Positions 37,606 through 48,159 are shown, numbered from the stretch's first letter. The stretch is 64,000 bases of DNA from Christiangramia echinicola DSM 19838 (GCF_000423065.1 NZ_AUHG01000010.1:558001-622000); one strand, 5' to 3'. Numbers and translations: made by a program. The notes: a model not told the origin generated them from the sequence alone.

Positions 37606-38439
37606 ATGAAAAAATATAAGCCATCATTCAATAAACCTTCAGCCAATGATGATCAGGGCGTAAGGGCAAAAAAACATCTTGGGCAGCATTTTCTAACCGA
37701 TGAAAATATCGCTTCCAAGATCGCCGATACCCTAAGCTATAAGGGATATGAAAAAGTTCTGGAAATAGGTCCGGGAATGGGCGTATTGACTAAATATTTA
37801 CTAGAAAAGGAAACAGAAGTTCATGTTATTGAAATAGATACCGAAAGTGTTGAATTCCTTGAAAGTAATTATTTGCATTTGCGAGGAAGGATTCACGAGA
37901 AAGACTTTCTTAAGTTTGACCTTTCCGAAATATTCCGGGATGAGCAATATGCGATAATTGGGAATTTTCCATATAATATTTCTACTCAGATCGTTTTCAA
38001 AGTGCTTGAGTTGAGAGAACAGATCCCGGAATTTTCAGGCATGTTCCAGAAAGAAGTAGCTAAAAGGATCTGTGAAAAAGAAGGCAATAAAACTTATGGA
38101 ATATTAAGTGTGCTAACCCAGGCTTTTTATGAAGCAGAATATCTGTTTACGGTGCCACCTTCAGTATTTAATCCGCCACCAAAAGTGGATAGTGGTGTAC
38201 TAAGATTAACCAGAAAAGAGAATTACACATTACCTTGCGATGAAAAGCTATTTTTTAGAGTGGTTAAAACTGCATTTAACCAGCGTAGAAAAACACTTCG
38301 TAATAGCTTAAAAATCTTTAATCTTCCCGATAATTTAAGGGAAGATGCTATATTTGGCCTTCGGCCGGAACAACTCGGTTTCCAGCAGTTTATTGAACTG
38401 ACACAAAAAATTGAGCCGCATGCAATTTCAGGTAAGTGA
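37606..38439 (+). CDS. rsmA: 16S rRNA dimethyladenosine transferase
   Basis: 277 residues. The N-terminal [19 protein letters not shown], the SAM motif [16 protein letters not shown] and the catalytic NFPYNIS (motif IV) identify RsmA/KsgA. It dimethylates two adenines near the 3' end of 16S rRNA late in 30S assembly. A short Lys-rich extension precedes the domain. Its last 20 bases overlap the mgtE start. Confidence 0.96.
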   Translation: MKKYKPSFNKPSANDDQGVRAKKHLGQHFLTDENIASKIADTLSYKGYEKVLEIGPGMGVLTKYLLEKETEVHVIEIDTESVEFLESNYLHLRGRIHEKDFLKFDLSEIFRDEQYAIIGNFPYNISTQIVFKVLELREQIPEFSGMFQKEVAKRICEKEGNKTYGILSVLTQAFYEAEYLFTVPPSVFNPPPKVDSGVLRLTRKENYTLPCDEKLFFRVVKTAFNQRRKTLRNSLKIFNLPDNLREDAIFGLRPEQLGFQQFIELTQKIEPHAISGK

Positions 38440-39769
38440 AGAATTAATTGATAAGATCAAATACCTCATCGAAGAAAGGAAAGATGAGGAGATTTTGCTG
38501 CACCTCGAAGAAGTGCACTATGCTGATATTGCCGAAATTCTAACCGAACTTGATGTTGCAGAAGCAACTTATATAGTTAAGCTTCTAAATAGCGAGCAAA
38601 CGGCAGAGGCTCTTATGGAGCTTGAGGAGGATCGAAGGGAGCGAATCCTTGATTCTCTTTCACCCAAAGAAATTGCCGACGAGCTTAACGAGATGGACAC
38701 CGATGATGCGGCAGATATCATCTCTGAACTTTCCCTTGAATTACAACAGGATGTAATTTCTGAAATTACCGATGAGCAACATGCAGATGATATCGTGGAG
38801 CTATTGCGCTACGATGAGAACTCTGCCGGTGGTCTTATGGCAAAAGAGCTGGTGAAAGTAAGTGAGAACTGGAGTGTTACGGGCTGTATGGCTGATATGC
38901 GTAAACAGGCTGAAAATGTTACCCGCGTTCATTCCATTTATGTAGTAGACGATAAAAATAAACTTAAAGGAAGATTGTCTTTAAAGGACCTTTTAACCGC
39001 ATCCAGTGACGCTAACATCAGTGATATTTACATTCCCAGCGTGGATTATGTGAACGTACATACCGAAGGTGATGAGGTTGCGCGTATAATGCAAAAATAT
39101 GACCTTGAAGCCATTCCTGTTGTTGATGAGATGAACCGCCTGGTAGGACGTATTACCATCGATGATATTGTAGATTTTATAAAGGAAGAAGCCGAGAAAG
39201 ATTACCAGATGGCTGCAGGTATTTCTGAAGATGTAGAGGCAGATGATAGTATCTGGAGACTTACCCGGGCGCGTTTACCATGGTTGATCCTTGGTCTTTT
39301 TGGTGGTCTGGGAGCGGTTTATGTAATGAAAGGTTTTGAGGAAGCACTTGCTAACTATGTGGAACTCTTCTTTTTTACACCTTTGATCGCTGCGATGGCA
39401 GGAAATGTTGGAGTACAATCCAGTGCGATCATCGTGCAGGGTCTGGCTAATGATAATCTTCGAGGTAGTCTTTTTAATAGGCTTCTGAAAGAAATAGGTC
39501 TTACGCTGATCAATGGAGTGGTATTAGGAATTCTTGTCATTCTTTTCGGACTAATCGTAGGGCAACCACAAATTGTAAGTTTTACTATAGCGCTGGCTTT
39601 AATAACCGTAATAATTATCGCTGCCCTTATTGGAACTTTCGTGCCTATCATTCTGGATAAACAGGGAATTGATCCGGCAATTGCAACTGGTCCTTTTATC
39701 ACTACCAGTAACGATATATTCGGAATTTTCATATTCTTCTATCTGGCCAAAACCATCCTTGGATTCTAG
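38420..39769 (+). CDS. mgtE: Magnesium transporter MgtE
   Basis: About 450 residues. An N-terminal helical MgtE domain (DILYA-like repeats rich in Glu/Asp, about 1-130), two CBS domains (about 135-255) and a C-terminal five-helix membrane domain ([18 protein letters not shown] onwards) with [13 protein letters not shown] and [11 protein letters not shown], the conserved pore residues. It imports Mg2+ in response to low cellular magnesium. A TTG nine bases upstream also opens the frame, but the ATG at 38420 is preferred. Confidence 0.95.
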   Translation: MQFQVSEELIDKIKYLIEERKDEEILLHLEEVHYADIAEILTELDVAEATYIVKLLNSEQTAEALMELEEDRRERILDSLSPKEIADELNEMDTDDAADIISELSLELQQDVISEITDEQHADDIVELLRYDENSAGGLMAKELVKVSENWSVTGCMADMRKQAENVTRVHSIYVVDDKNKLKGRLSLKDLLTASSDANISDIYIPSVDYVNVHTEGDEVARIMQKYDLEAIPVVDEMNRLVGRITIDDIVDFIKEEAEKDYQMAAGISEDVEADDSIWRLTRARLPWLILGLFGGLGAVYVMKGFEEALANYVELFFFTPLIAAMAGNVGVQSSAIIVQGLANDNLRGSLFNRLLKEIGLTLINGVVLGILVILFGLIVGQPQIVSFTIALALITVIIIAALIGTFVPIILDKQGIDPAIATGPFITTSNDIFGIFIFFYLAKTILGF

Positions 39770-39890
39770 AAAGGCACTCCAATTCTTTCGGGTGCTTATA
39801 TCATTCTTTATCTTTGTACGTCCGTTTTTCATATCAAACTGAAAGAGCGGAATATGCTATTTGAATTATTAATCTGAAAAAGAAAAAACA

Positions 39891-40871
39891 ATGATTATTC
39901 TGCATGCCGATACCAATCATCCCACGTTGATGAAAAAACTGGAAGAGGCAGGACACCATAATATTGAAGGTTACGACCAATCTAGAGAAGAAACTTTGCA
40001 AAATCAGCATTTATATGATGGGATTGTAATAAGAAGCCGATATAAAATAGATCGTGAATTCATTGATGCTGCACCAAATTTAAAGTTCATCGCTCGAGTG
40101 GGTGCTGGACTGGAAAGTATAGATGTTGAATATGCTCAGGAAAGAGGAATAAAACTATACTCTGCACCAGAAGGCAACAGGAACGCCGTAGGAGAGCACT
40201 CCCTGGGGATGTTACTGTCATTGTTCAATCGGTTAAATAAAGCCGATAGGGAGGTTAGAGAGGGCCTTTGGCATCGTGAAGAAAATCGTGGAGTTGAACT
40301 TGATGGTAAAACCGTAGGCCTTATAGGTTATGGAAATATGGGGAAAGCATTTGCCAGAAAACTACGTGGTTTTGATGTGGATGTTATTTTTTATGATATC
40401 CAGGACGGTGTAGGTGATGAAAATGCGAGACAGGTAGATTATGAAGAATTTTTCGAAAAGGCTGATGTAGTAAGTCTACACACTCCATGGACAGAAGAGA
40501 CAAACCAGATGATCAATAAAGAATTTATTGGTAAATTTAAAAAGCCATTCTGGTTCATAAATACTGCAAGAGGAAAAAATGTTGTGACCGGGGACCTTGT
40601 GGAAGCCCTTAAAGAAGAAAAAATCCTTGGAGCTGGGCTAGATGTGCTGGAATATGAGAAAGCCAGTTTTGAAAGCCTGTTCGCTAATAAGAAAAATGTT
40701 TCTATAAGCGCGGCAGATTCAATCCCTGAAGCACTTAGAGAATTAATGTTTATGCCACATACTTTACTGAGCCCTCATGTTGCAGGTTGGACGGTAGAGT
40801 CGCATGAAGGGCTGGCAACAGTGATAGCCGATAAGATTATTGCTGACTTTGGTGAGGGAGATGAAAAATAA
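39891..40871 (+). CDS. D-2-hydroxyacid dehydrogenase
   Basis: 326 residues of the D-isomer 2-hydroxyacid dehydrogenase family. The NAD-binding GLIGYGNMGKAFARKL, the catalytic Arg in FIARVGAGLESID, the glutamate in the GVELDGK to LDVLEYE region and the closing PHVAGWT with the catalytic His are visible. It could be phosphoglycerate dehydrogenase-like or act on another 2-keto acid; there is no regulatory ACT domain. It lies 6 bases before the VOC gene. Confidence 0.85.
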   Translation: MIILHADTNHPTLMKKLEEAGHHNIEGYDQSREETLQNQHLYDGIVIRSRYKIDREFIDAAPNLKFIARVGAGLESIDVEYAQERGIKLYSAPEGNRNAVGEHSLGMLLSLFNRLNKADREVREGLWHREENRGVELDGKTVGLIGYGNMGKAFARKLRGFDVDVIFYDIQDGVGDENARQVDYEEFFEKADVVSLHTPWTEETNQMINKEFIGKFKKPFWFINTARGKNVVTGDLVEALKEEKILGAGLDVLEYEKASFESLFANKKNVSISAADSIPEALRELMFMPHTLLSPHVAGWTVESHEGLATVIADKIIADFGEGDEK

Positions 40872-40877
40872 TAGATC

Positions 40878-41273
40878 ATGAAAAAAAGAGTAACAGGTTT
40901 AGGTGGTTTTTTCTTTAAAGCAAAAAATCCTGATCACGTAAAAAGCTGGTATAATCAGCATCTTGGACTGGATACAGATCAATACGGCTGTACTTTCTGG
41001 TGGAAAAATAAAGAAGGGAATGACTGCTCAACCCAATGGAGCCCGATGAATGAGGACACTGATTATTATAAACCTTCAGAAAAGCAATTCATGATGAACT
41101 TCAGGGTTGAAAACCTGGAAGAATTACTCAAGACTTTAAAAGACGAAGGAGTAGAGGTTATTGGTGAAATGGAGACTTATGATTACGGCAAGTTTGGCTG
41201 GATCATGGATCCCGAAGGGAATAAAATTGAACTCTGGGAACCAGTAGATAAAGTTTTTCTAGATCAAAAATAA
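40878..41273 (+). CDS. VOC family protein
   Basis: 131 residues, one glyoxalase-fold module pair with FFFKAKNPDHVKSWYNQHLG at the start and GWIMDPEGNKIELWEP at the end, the latter the usual metal-binding glutamate strand. The role is not known. It follows the dehydrogenase by 6 bases and is probably cotranscribed with it. Confidence 0.82.
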   Translation: MKKRVTGLGGFFFKAKNPDHVKSWYNQHLGLDTDQYGCTFWWKNKEGNDCSTQWSPMNEDTDYYKPSEKQFMMNFRVENLEELLKTLKDEGVEVIGEMETYDYGKFGWIMDPEGNKIELWEPVDKVFLDQK

Positions 41274-41351
41274 AGTTGTCTGGCTGAATGCGTTCGAGCC
41301 TTTTCAACAAATTTCATGAAATTGAGAAGTCCGGTTAAAATCATCTTCGTC

Positions 41352-41410
41352 AAGCTGAACTCGTTTCAGCTTCTCTTTTATTAAGATCCTGAATCAAGTT
41401 CAGGATGACA
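41352..41410. repeat. Paired palindromic repeat
   Basis: AAGCTGAA-CTCGT-TTCAGCTT (41352-41372) and, 12 bases later, GATCCTGAATCAAGTTCAGG (from 41385) are two palindromes of the same style as the array near 29.9 kb. They fill the gap between the VOC gene and the convergent gene at 41489. Confidence 0.6.
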
Positions 41411-41431
41411 AAGATTTCACAAAATCTTTTC

Positions 41432-41467
41432 AAAAAAAGAGACCCTGCAATGATCATTGCAGGGTCT
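41432..41467 (-). terminator. Terminator between convergent genes
   Basis: AGACCCTGCAATGA and TCATTGCAGGGTCT form a perfect 28-base palindrome at 41440-41467. On the minus strand it is followed by seven T (41432-41438), on the plus strand by AATATTTTTAT. It ends the leftward gene at 41489 well and the rightward genes less strongly. Confidence 0.75.
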
Positions 41468-41488
41468 AATATTTTTATTCCGGTGGTC

Positions 41489-42142
41489 TTATCCCAGATC
41501 ACTAAGTTCTATTAAAGCAGATTTGATAGACTCTTCACCTTCAATAGCTTCAAAAGTTACATTTTTCACCAATGGATCGGCAAGTGACATTACTAATATA
41601 AAAGCAACATCATCTCTAGAGATCTCTCCTCTTTTATTAAGAGAGCCTTTGGCAACTTCAACCTTAGCCAATCCGAGATCATCTGTTAATGCTCCTGGAC
41701 GAACAATTGTATAGGGAATTCCGCTTTCTCTAAGATAGTCATCGGCCTCTTTTTTCGCTTCCAGGTAATGTCTCAAATCCTCATTTTTCGAAGGATCATC
41801 TGCCCCCATAGAACTTAACATCACGAATTTTTTAACCTTTGCAGCAATAGCAGCATCAATAAGTTTTTTTGCTCCATCGCGATCTATAGCATCAGTTTTT
41901 TCGTCTGAAGTATCCCCTCCAGAACCTGCCGCGAAGATCACCTTGTCTATACCTTTCATGGTATGGCTCACATCACCTTCAAGATCACCTAAAACTGCTT
42001 CAACCTCCATGTCTTCAAACTGCTGTCTTTGCTCTTCTTTTCTTATAAGTGCAAGAGGACTAAAGCTTTCAGAATTATTTAAAATTTCAATGACTCTTTT
42101 TCCTGTGTCTCCGGTAGCACCGGCTATTAGTATATTTTCCAT
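41489..42142 (-). CDS. NAD(P)-binding SDR-like protein
   Basis: 217 residues, atypical short-chain dehydrogenase of the YwnB/NmrA-like type. The dinucleotide motif GATGDTGKRV is at residues 8-17. VIFAAGSGGDTSDEK, VMLSSMGADD and the YTIVRPGALTDD segment follow, matching the NAD(P)-binding group often annotated as NAD-dependent epimerase/dehydratase family. Several relatives are stress-induced; catalytic function is not proven. Confidence 0.85.
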   Translation of the reverse strand: MENILIAGATGDTGKRVIEILNNSESFSPLALIRKEEQRQQFEDMEVEAVLGDLEGDVSHTMKGIDKVIFAAGSGGDTSDEKTDAIDRDGAKKLIDAAIAAKVKKFVMLSSMGADDPSKNEDLRHYLEAKKEADDYLRESGIPYTIVRPGALTDDLGLAKVEVAKGSLNKRGEISRDDVAFILVMSLADPLVKNVTFEAIEGEESIKSALIELSDLG

Positions 42143-42241
42143 GGTTTTTCTTCAAAATTTTAATTGCCAACAAGATAAGGAGGAATCAAGAATCTGACCA
42201 GCCAAAAGGAAGGAATAACAGTATGTTAACAATGAAAAACT

Positions 42242-44047
42242 CTATTTACCGTTGGCGGCAGCTCTTTCTTCCAATTCCTTCTGGAATTCTTCCATAACCG
42301 GCTTCACTGTACTTTCCGGTAGATCGGCAATTCTAATATACATTAGTCCGTCTACCGCATCATTGAAAAGTGGGTCTACATTGAAGGCCACTACTTTTGC
42401 ATTCTGTTTAATATATTTTTTAATAAGTACCGGTAATCTCAGGTTTTCGGTTTCAAGTTCATCGATGATCTTATCAAATTTATTGAGGTCGGCTTCGCTT
42501 TCATCGAAAACCAGGTCTTTATCTGCATCTTCAAGTTTCACCTTGAATTCTTTTTTAGGTCTTACGTATTGCGCGACATAAGGATCGTAATAATTAGACT
42601 TCATGAATTCTATCATCAGTGATTTTGAAAAGTTGCTGAACTTGTCACTAATGGTAACCCCTCCAATTAAATATTTATGTTCCGGAAACCTCAAGGTGCA
42701 ATGAACAATTCCTTTCCATAACAGGAAAAGCGGCATTGGTTTTTGCTGATATTCCTTAATGATGAATGCCCGACCCATTTCTATAGACTGGCTCATCATT
42801 TTATATAATTCAGGCTCGAATCTAAAAAGATCCTGAAGGTAAAATCCATCGATGCCATGACTGGCAAAGATCTCACTACCCATGCCCATTCTATAAGCTC
42901 CAGCGATCTTATTAGCCTCCTTATCCCAAAGGAACAGGTGGTGATAATATTCATCGCAGCTGTCCAGATCTATACTCTTATTGGTGCCTTCGCCAACCTC
43001 GCGAAAGGTGATCTCCCGTAATCTGCCAATTTCGTTCAGAATATTTGGGATCACTTCTCTTTTGGCAAGAAATACCTCGTAATTCTTGCTCTGAAGTAGG
43101 CGTTTATCCATTTTCCGGCAATTCTCCACCTCCATTTGCATGAGTTCAGAATTTGTTTCCTCAGCAATATTTTTAGGAGAACGTGGTATTTTCAAGGTTT
43201 TTGGGAGATTGCCGAGAAGTTTTTTCTTTTCAAAAACATTGGCCAGCATATAGGTTTTCCTACGCAAGAACGCCGTGTAGGCTTCTAAATTTGAATGTTC
43301 TTGTTGATCTTCTACAGAGATCGTATTTCCAATCCTAACTTTAATCTTCCTCTTTCTCTGCGTTAGCATTTCACTGGGTAGCTTCGCCGTTCTTAAGACA
43401 TCACTAAAAGATGCCAGTCTATAAAAGAAAAGGCTGTTCTTGGCGTGAAAATATATTGGCACCACCGGAACTTTAGATTTCTGGATCAGTTTCATTGCTG
43501 AAAGTTCCCAGGGTTTATCAACGATCACTTTTTTGTCTCTGTTGGTAGAAACCTCGCCAGCCGGGAATATGCCCAGAGCGTGGCCATTCTTAAGATGAGA
43601 AATGGCATTTTTCATCCCCGTTAAACTGGATTTCGCCTCCTTATGATCTTCGAATGGATTTACCGGAAGTATATATGGTTTTAAAGGATCCAGACGGTGC
43701 AAAAGAAAATTAGCGATCACTTTATAATCTGGCCTGCTTTCCAGAACCAGCTTCATAAGGATCATCCCGTCAATTCCTCCCAATGGATGATTGGAAATGG
43801 TGATAAACGGGCCTTCTTTTGGAATCCTTTTGAGGTCTTTTTCGGGAATTTCGAAGTCTATTTCAAATTCATTCAGAATAGATTCAATAAAATCGGTGCC
43901 TTTAAGATCTTTATGCTTGTCGTACTCTCTATTGATCCTGGAGAGTTTCGTTGTTTTTAGTATCAGCCAGCCAACTCCTGTTCCCAGGAAACCAAATTTA
44001 CCCAGGTTCATAACGTTGGCTACTTCTTTGGCACTTACGATTCCCAT
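42242..44047 (-). CDS. PlsC-like acyltransferase/GNAT fusion, OlsF-like
   Basis: About 601 residues. The N-terminal half is an acyltransferase of the PlsC fold, with ISNHPLGGIDG (a His and an Asp five residues apart, instead of four) and FPAGE in place of FPEGT. The C-terminal half is related to the hemolysin/OlsB acyl-ACP N-acyltransferases (REITFREVGEG, then MEMGR-like SIEMGRAF). This order is that of OlsF, which makes ornithine or similar aminolipids in one protein: the GNAT half adds a 3-hydroxyacyl amide and the PlsC half an ester-linked chain. Substrate here is inferred. The frame begins with TTG at 44071; the ATG at 44047 is preferred. Confidence 0.78.
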   Translation of the reverse strand: MGIVSAKEVANVMNLGKFGFLGTGVGWLILKTTKLSRINREYDKHKDLKGTDFIESILNEFEIDFEIPEKDLKRIPKEGPFITISNHPLGGIDGMILMKLVLESRPDYKVIANFLLHRLDPLKPYILPVNPFEDHKEAKSSLTGMKNAISHLKNGHALGIFPAGEVSTNRDKKVIVDKPWELSAMKLIQKSKVPVVPIYFHAKNSLFFYRLASFSDVLRTAKLPSEMLTQRKRKIKVRIGNTISVEDQQEHSNLEAYTAFLRRKTYMLANVFEKKKLLGNLPKTLKIPRSPKNIAEETNSELMQMEVENCRKMDKRLLQSKNYEVFLAKREVIPNILNEIGRLREITFREVGEGTNKSIDLDSCDEYYHHLFLWDKEANKIAGAYRMGMGSEIFASHGIDGFYLQDLFRFEPELYKMMSQSIEMGRAFIIKEYQQKPMPLFLLWKGIVHCTLRFPEHKYLIGGVTISDKFSNFSKSLMIEFMKSNYYDPYVAQYVRPKKEFKVKLEDADKDLVFDESEADLNKFDKIIDELETENLRLPVLIKKYIKQNAKVVAFNVDPLFNDAVDGLMYIRIADLPESTVKPVMEEFQKELEERAAANGK

Positions 44048-44088
44048 GGTTGATTGATTTGGTTCAATCAAAAATAAGAAATCAAATG

Positions 44089-45342
44089 TTAGTTTTCGGC
44101 AACTAACTGAACTGTGTTTTGGGTAAGTTGTTTTAGAAGCACATTCTTATCCTTTTCCAGGCTGTTAATCGCTTCGGTATTAAAATGTCTTATCGTGTAT
44201 AAGGAAACGCCGGTTTTATAATTTACTTTGAACCTTGCCTTTAAATGCTGAATAAGTTTCTCCAGCTGATTAAATTTATTATCAACACATACCCTGAAAC
44301 TAATCGCAGAATTCTGAATAAGATCAACCTTCATTTGGTACAGGTGGAAAAGCCTGAATATTTCTGAAATGTTCTCTTCTACCATGAAAGAGAAATCCAG
44401 CGAAGAAAGAGATATCAAAACCTGGTCTTTTTTCACAATAAAACAGGGAATCTCCGGAAATATGGTTTTTCCCTTACTCACGGCTGTACCTTCTCCTGAA
44501 GGATTTATGAAAGATCTTACAAATAGCGGGATTTCCTTACGCTGTAAAGGCTGAAGTGTTTTTGGGTGTATTACCGAAGCTCCATAAAAAGCCAGTTCAA
44601 TAGCTTCTTCATAAGAGATCTGGTTTAGCAATTCGGCATTGTTGAAAAATCGCGGATCGGCATTTAGGACTCCTGGAACATCCTTCCAGATTGTTACATT
44701 TTCAGCATTGAGACAGTAAGCCATGATCGCCGCAGAATAATCTGATCCTTCACGCCCAAGAGTAGTCGTAAAATTATTTGGGTCTGATGAAATGAAGCCC
44801 TGTATAACATTCAGTTTATTTGGATCTATATTTACCTTGATAAGTTCCTGGGTTTTATTCCAGTTCACCTGGGCGTCTCTATATGTGCTGTCGGTTTTTA
44901 TAAAATTTCGCGCATCCAGCCAGGTAGAATCTATATTCTGATAATTCAGATATTCACTAACGATGGTAGTTGATACCAATTCACCATAGCTTACGATCTG
45001 ATCGTAAACAAAATCATACTGAGTAGATTTATTATGCTGTAGAAAATTTTCAAGCTCAGTGAAAAGTGCTTCGGTCTTAAAGAAGACCGGAGCTTCAACA
45101 TCTGGAAAAAGCTCGTTCATTATATTACGATGATAGGCTTTAACCTCTTCAAGACTTGAAGGAATTCTGGTAGTTTCAAGATAATCCTTAACTACCACTT
45201 CCAGAGCATTTGTGGTCTTGCCCATGGCAGAAACCACGATTAACCTGTTCTCACTTCCTACTTCCTTAAGTACTTTGATAAGATTTTTTACTCCTTCGGC
45301 ATCCTTCACCGATGCTCCACCAAACTTGTATACTTTGATCAC
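44089..45342 (-). CDS. Aspartate kinase
   Basis: 417 residues. It begins IKVYKFGGASVKDAEGV, the ATP/aspartate binding start of aspartate kinases. TLGREGSDYSAAI and IVSYGELVSTTIV are further conserved kinase parts, and a C-terminal ACT-type regulatory region (about 300-417) follows. It phosphorylates aspartate as the first step towards lysine, threonine and methionine. It is monofunctional, with no homoserine dehydrogenase domain. The GTG start at 45342 shares one base with the stop of the GNAT gene upstream (TAGTG). Confidence 0.93.
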   Translation of the reverse strand: MIKVYKFGGASVKDAEGVKNLIKVLKEVGSENRLIVVSAMGKTTNALEVVVKDYLETTRIPSSLEEVKAYHRNIMNELFPDVEAPVFFKTEALFTELENFLQHNKSTQYDFVYDQIVSYGELVSTTIVSEYLNYQNIDSTWLDARNFIKTDSTYRDAQVNWNKTQELIKVNIDPNKLNVIQGFISSDPNNFTTTLGREGSDYSAAIMAYCLNAENVTIWKDVPGVLNADPRFFNNAELLNQISYEEAIELAFYGASVIHPKTLQPLQRKEIPLFVRSFINPSGEGTAVSKGKTIFPEIPCFIVKKDQVLISLSSLDFSFMVEENISEIFRLFHLYQMKVDLIQNSAISFRVCVDNKFNQLEKLIQHLKARFKVNYKTGVSLYTIRHFNTEAINSLEKDKNVLLKQLTQNTVQLVAEN

Positions 45343-45815
45343 TATTTTTTTACGTTTTCCTGGATTCCGCCTTCTTCCATATGTACGGTTTTCCAGCTTT
45401 CTTTAATTTCAGCTCCCGTGTTTTCGTAGAATTCTATGGCGTTTTTGTTGCCTTCAGAAACTACCCACTCTATACGTTTAACTCCATTATCGTGACCATA
45501 TTTTACAACTTGCTTATAAAGTGCTCCTCCAAGACCAGTACCGCGCATACTTTCACGAACAATTAGATCTTCTAAATGAACAGTTCTTCCTTTCCAGGTA
45601 GAGAATCTGAAGTATACCAAAGCCATACCTTCGATCTTACCTTCTACATCGGCTACAAAGCATTTAAAATTACCGTGCTCAAAACCTTCTTTTTCAAGAT
45701 CCTGAACGGTAACCTCTACATCATCAAGATGATCTTCATGTTCTGCCAGCTCTTTTATAAGTTCCAGAACCTCATTCATATCATCTTTTCTGGCTTCTCG
45801 TATTGTATATTTCAT
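45342..45815 (-). CDS. GNAT N-acetyltransferase, paralogue 2
   Basis: 157 residues. IREARKDDMNEVLELIKEL at the start, MALVYFRFSTWKGRTVHLED and VRESMRGTGLGGALYKQV, the acetyl-CoA loop, give a GNAT of the spermidine/diamine acetyltransferase type. The next upstream gene, 45961-46449, is clearly a close relative. The stop overlaps the aspartate kinase start by one base. Confidence 0.88.
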   Translation of the reverse strand: MKYTIREARKDDMNEVLELIKELAEHEDHLDDVEVTVQDLEKEGFEHGNFKCFVADVEGKIEGMALVYFRFSTWKGRTVHLEDLIVRESMRGTGLGGALYKQVVKYGHDNGVKRIEWVVSEGNKNAIEFYENTGAEIKESWKTVHMEEGGIQENVKK

Positions 45816-45960
45816 TTGTTTCTATTTAGTTAATATAAAGGTCAAATGCAATTCGCCAATCATCCTTTCCTTCTGCTTAAGGAGATTTTTATGGCTCAAT
45901 TTATAATTCAGATTTTTAACAAAAATAAGGATTGCATTTCATAAGGCTACTAAAGCGGTC

Positions 45961-46449
45961 TTAAAGGATACCTTTCTTTTCAAGAAACAGGTGCATGGCC
46001 ATCTCATCCATTTGCACGGTATCCCAGTCTTCCATGACATCGGCGCCACTTCTGCGGTAGAAATCGGCGGCATCCTTATTCCAGTTTAAAACCACCCATT
46101 CTGTACGTTTTACTTTTTCCTGAGCTGCATACTTTATGACTTCAGTATAGAGGGCAGAGCCGAGACCTTTTCCACGGAATTCCTCTCTAACTATAAGATC
46201 TTCTAAATGAACCGTTTTTCCTTTCCAGGTAGAATATCTAAAATATACCAGGGCCATACCTTCTATTTTCCCATTTGCCTCTGCCACGAAACATTGGAAA
46301 GCAGGGTTTTCTCCAAATCCATCGCGAATAAGGTCATCTTCATCTATAATTACAGCGTCGGGCTCTTTTTCAAAAACAGCCAATTCATGGATGAGTTTTA
46401 GAACATCGCTCATATCTTCTTTCCTGGCATCTCTAATGTTAATTTCCAT
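45961..46449 (-). CDS. GNAT N-acetyltransferase, paralogue 1
   Basis: 162 residues with the same layout as the gene downstream: [57 protein letters not shown]. The longest identical stretch is in the central strand. The two genes are a tandem duplication 145 bases apart that has since diverged. Amine or amino-acid-like substrates are the family norm. Confidence 0.88.
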   Translation of the reverse strand: MEINIRDARKEDMSDVLKLIHELAVFEKEPDAVIIDEDDLIRDGFGENPAFQCFVAEANGKIEGMALVYFRYSTWKGKTVHLEDLIVREEFRGKGLGSALYTEVIKYAAQEKVKRTEWVVLNWNKDAADFYRRSGADVMEDWDTVQMDEMAMHLFLEKKGIL

Positions 46450-46553
46450 ATAAATACTTTTTCACAAATTTAAACAATAGTACTATTGTCAGCGAAAACG
46501 TTGTAGTAAGTCTAAATTTTAATATTTTAGCCGCTTCAAAAGAAATTGAATCC

Positions 46554-47603
46554 ATGCCTAAGCCAAATCAAACTCTCGGAGAATTTATTATTGAAAATCA
46601 AGCACATTTTCCTGGATCTTCGGGAGAGCTTTCAAGATTGATAAACTCCCTGAGGCTAGCCGCCAAGGTAGTGAATCATGAGGTTAATAAAGCCGGACTG
46701 GTTGATATTATAGGAGCTTACGGCGAAACGAATATTCAGGGAGAAGATCAGCAAAAACTGGATGTTTACGCTAATAATAAGTTTATCCAGACCTTAACCA
46801 ATAGAGAGATCGTTTGCGGGATCGCTTCCGAAGAAAATGATGATTTTATCCAGATCAAAGGTCATAAAGGCGATAATCAGAATAAATATGTGGTGCTTAT
46901 GGATCCTTTGGATGGTAGCTCTAATATAGATGTAAATGTCTCTGTAGGAACTATCTTTTCGATCTACGAAAGAATTACCCCGGTGGGAACGCCCGTGCAA
47001 TTAGAAGATTTTCTGCAACCGGGAAATAAACAGGTAGCTGCCGGATATATTATTTATGGAACTTCTACCATGCTGGTTTATACTACAGGATTTGGAGTGA
47101 ATGGGTTTACCCTGAACCCGGCACTGGGATCATGGTACTTGTCGCATCCAGATATGCAATTTCCCGAAGAAGGACATATCTATTCTATAAACGAAGGAAA
47201 TTATATACATTTCCCGCAGGGAGTGAAAGATTATATTAAATATTGCCAGCAGGAAGATGGAGATAAGCGTCCTTATACTTCAAGATATATTGGGTCTATG
47301 GTTTCTGATATTCACAGGAATATGATAAAAGGCGGGATCTTTATGTATCCCAAAAGTTCGAAAGCCAGCAATGGTAAATTAAGGTTGCTTTACGAATGTA
47401 ACCCGATGGCATTTTTAACCGAACAGGCAGGAGGAAAAGCCAGCGACGGATTTAAGCGTATACTGGATATAAAGCCAATAGAGTTGCATCAGCGAGCACC
47501 ATTCTTCTGCGGAAGCAAAAAAATGGTAGAAAAAGCTGAAGAATTTATGGTGAAAGCCGAGACTAAAGATCAGTCTCAGTCATTTTCTTTTTCAAGTAAG
47601 TAG
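46554..47603 (+). CDS. fbp: Class 1 fructose-1,6-bisphosphatase
   Basis: 349 residues, usual length. The metal-binding [13 protein letters not shown] and the sugar-phosphate region ([30 protein letters not shown]) are present. It removes the 1-phosphate of fructose 1,6-bisphosphate in gluconeogenesis. It converges on a TerB-like gene with 28 bases of overlap. Confidence 0.96.
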   Translation: MPKPNQTLGEFIIENQAHFPGSSGELSRLINSLRLAAKVVNHEVNKAGLVDIIGAYGETNIQGEDQQKLDVYANNKFIQTLTNREIVCGIASEENDDFIQIKGHKGDNQNKYVVLMDPLDGSSNIDVNVSVGTIFSIYERITPVGTPVQLEDFLQPGNKQVAAGYIIYGTSTMLVYTTGFGVNGFTLNPALGSWYLSHPDMQFPEEGHIYSINEGNYIHFPQGVKDYIKYCQQEDGDKRPYTSRYIGSMVSDIHRNMIKGGIFMYPKSSKASNGKLRLLYECNPMAFLTEQAGGKASDGFKRILDIKPIELHQRAPFFCGSKKMVEKAEEFMVKAETKDQSQSFSFSSK

Positions 47604-48007
47604 CGGTAATCATCAAAACTTAACTGACCGCTAAAGATCTGGATAGATCTTTCTATAATACCTTCAGAAGCCTGGCTTGAAAACCCAAGACCAATAGCAT
47701 ATTTTTTAATAAGTTCTGTCTCTTCTTCATCAATGATGTGATCTGCAAAGATGATTCTAAACAGGTCATGAAGTCGTTCCAGTCTCCTTTCGATACTATT
47801 ATATGATGATAGCGGAAAAGACTTAGGGTTTTCCAGAACCTTAGCATATTCATCTTCACTAATATCTAATTTTCTTGCGAAACGTTTTAGCAGAAGCTCT
47901 TCATCTTTGTTGATGTCTCCATCAACTGCTGCAAGGTTTACAATAGAAGCGAAATGACTAAGATTTCGTAGGTGCTCTCCCGAGCCAAATAAATCTGAAA
48001 AGGACAT
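47576..48007 (-). CDS. TerB-like protein
   Basis: 143 residues, all-helical. [21 protein letters not shown] and [18 protein letters not shown] are the two copies of the TerB metal-binding-like helix pair (acidic turn, then a Glu-rich helix). Members are linked to tellurite response or unknown stress roles; a short one alone has no known function. Its last 28 bases overlap the end of fbp on the opposite strand. Confidence 0.78.
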   Translation of the reverse strand: MSFSDLFGSGEHLRNLSHFASIVNLAAVDGDINKDEELLLKRFARKLDISEDEYAKVLENPKSFPLSSYNSIERRLERLHDLFRIIFADHIIDEEETELIKKYAIGLGFSSQASEGIIERSIQIFSGQLSFDDYRYLLEKEND

Positions 48008-48159
48008 TATTGTATTGATTTTATACTACAAATATAGTTAAACACGCAGTTTTTAATACCAAAGCAAGCGTAAATTAATTTTAGTCAATCGCTAATCTTT
48101 TCTTAATCTCTTTCTGCTGAAGTTTCTATTATTTAAATTTCATGTTCTTCAATCATATT

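Noticed and set aside
39355-39732. 125-residue frame opposite mgtE
   Set aside because: It mirrors the membrane domain of mgtE, whose codon pattern produces long open antisense frames.
39772-39812. Terminator after mgtE
   Set aside because: The possible stem (GCAC/GTGC) is short with a bulge and has no T-tract.
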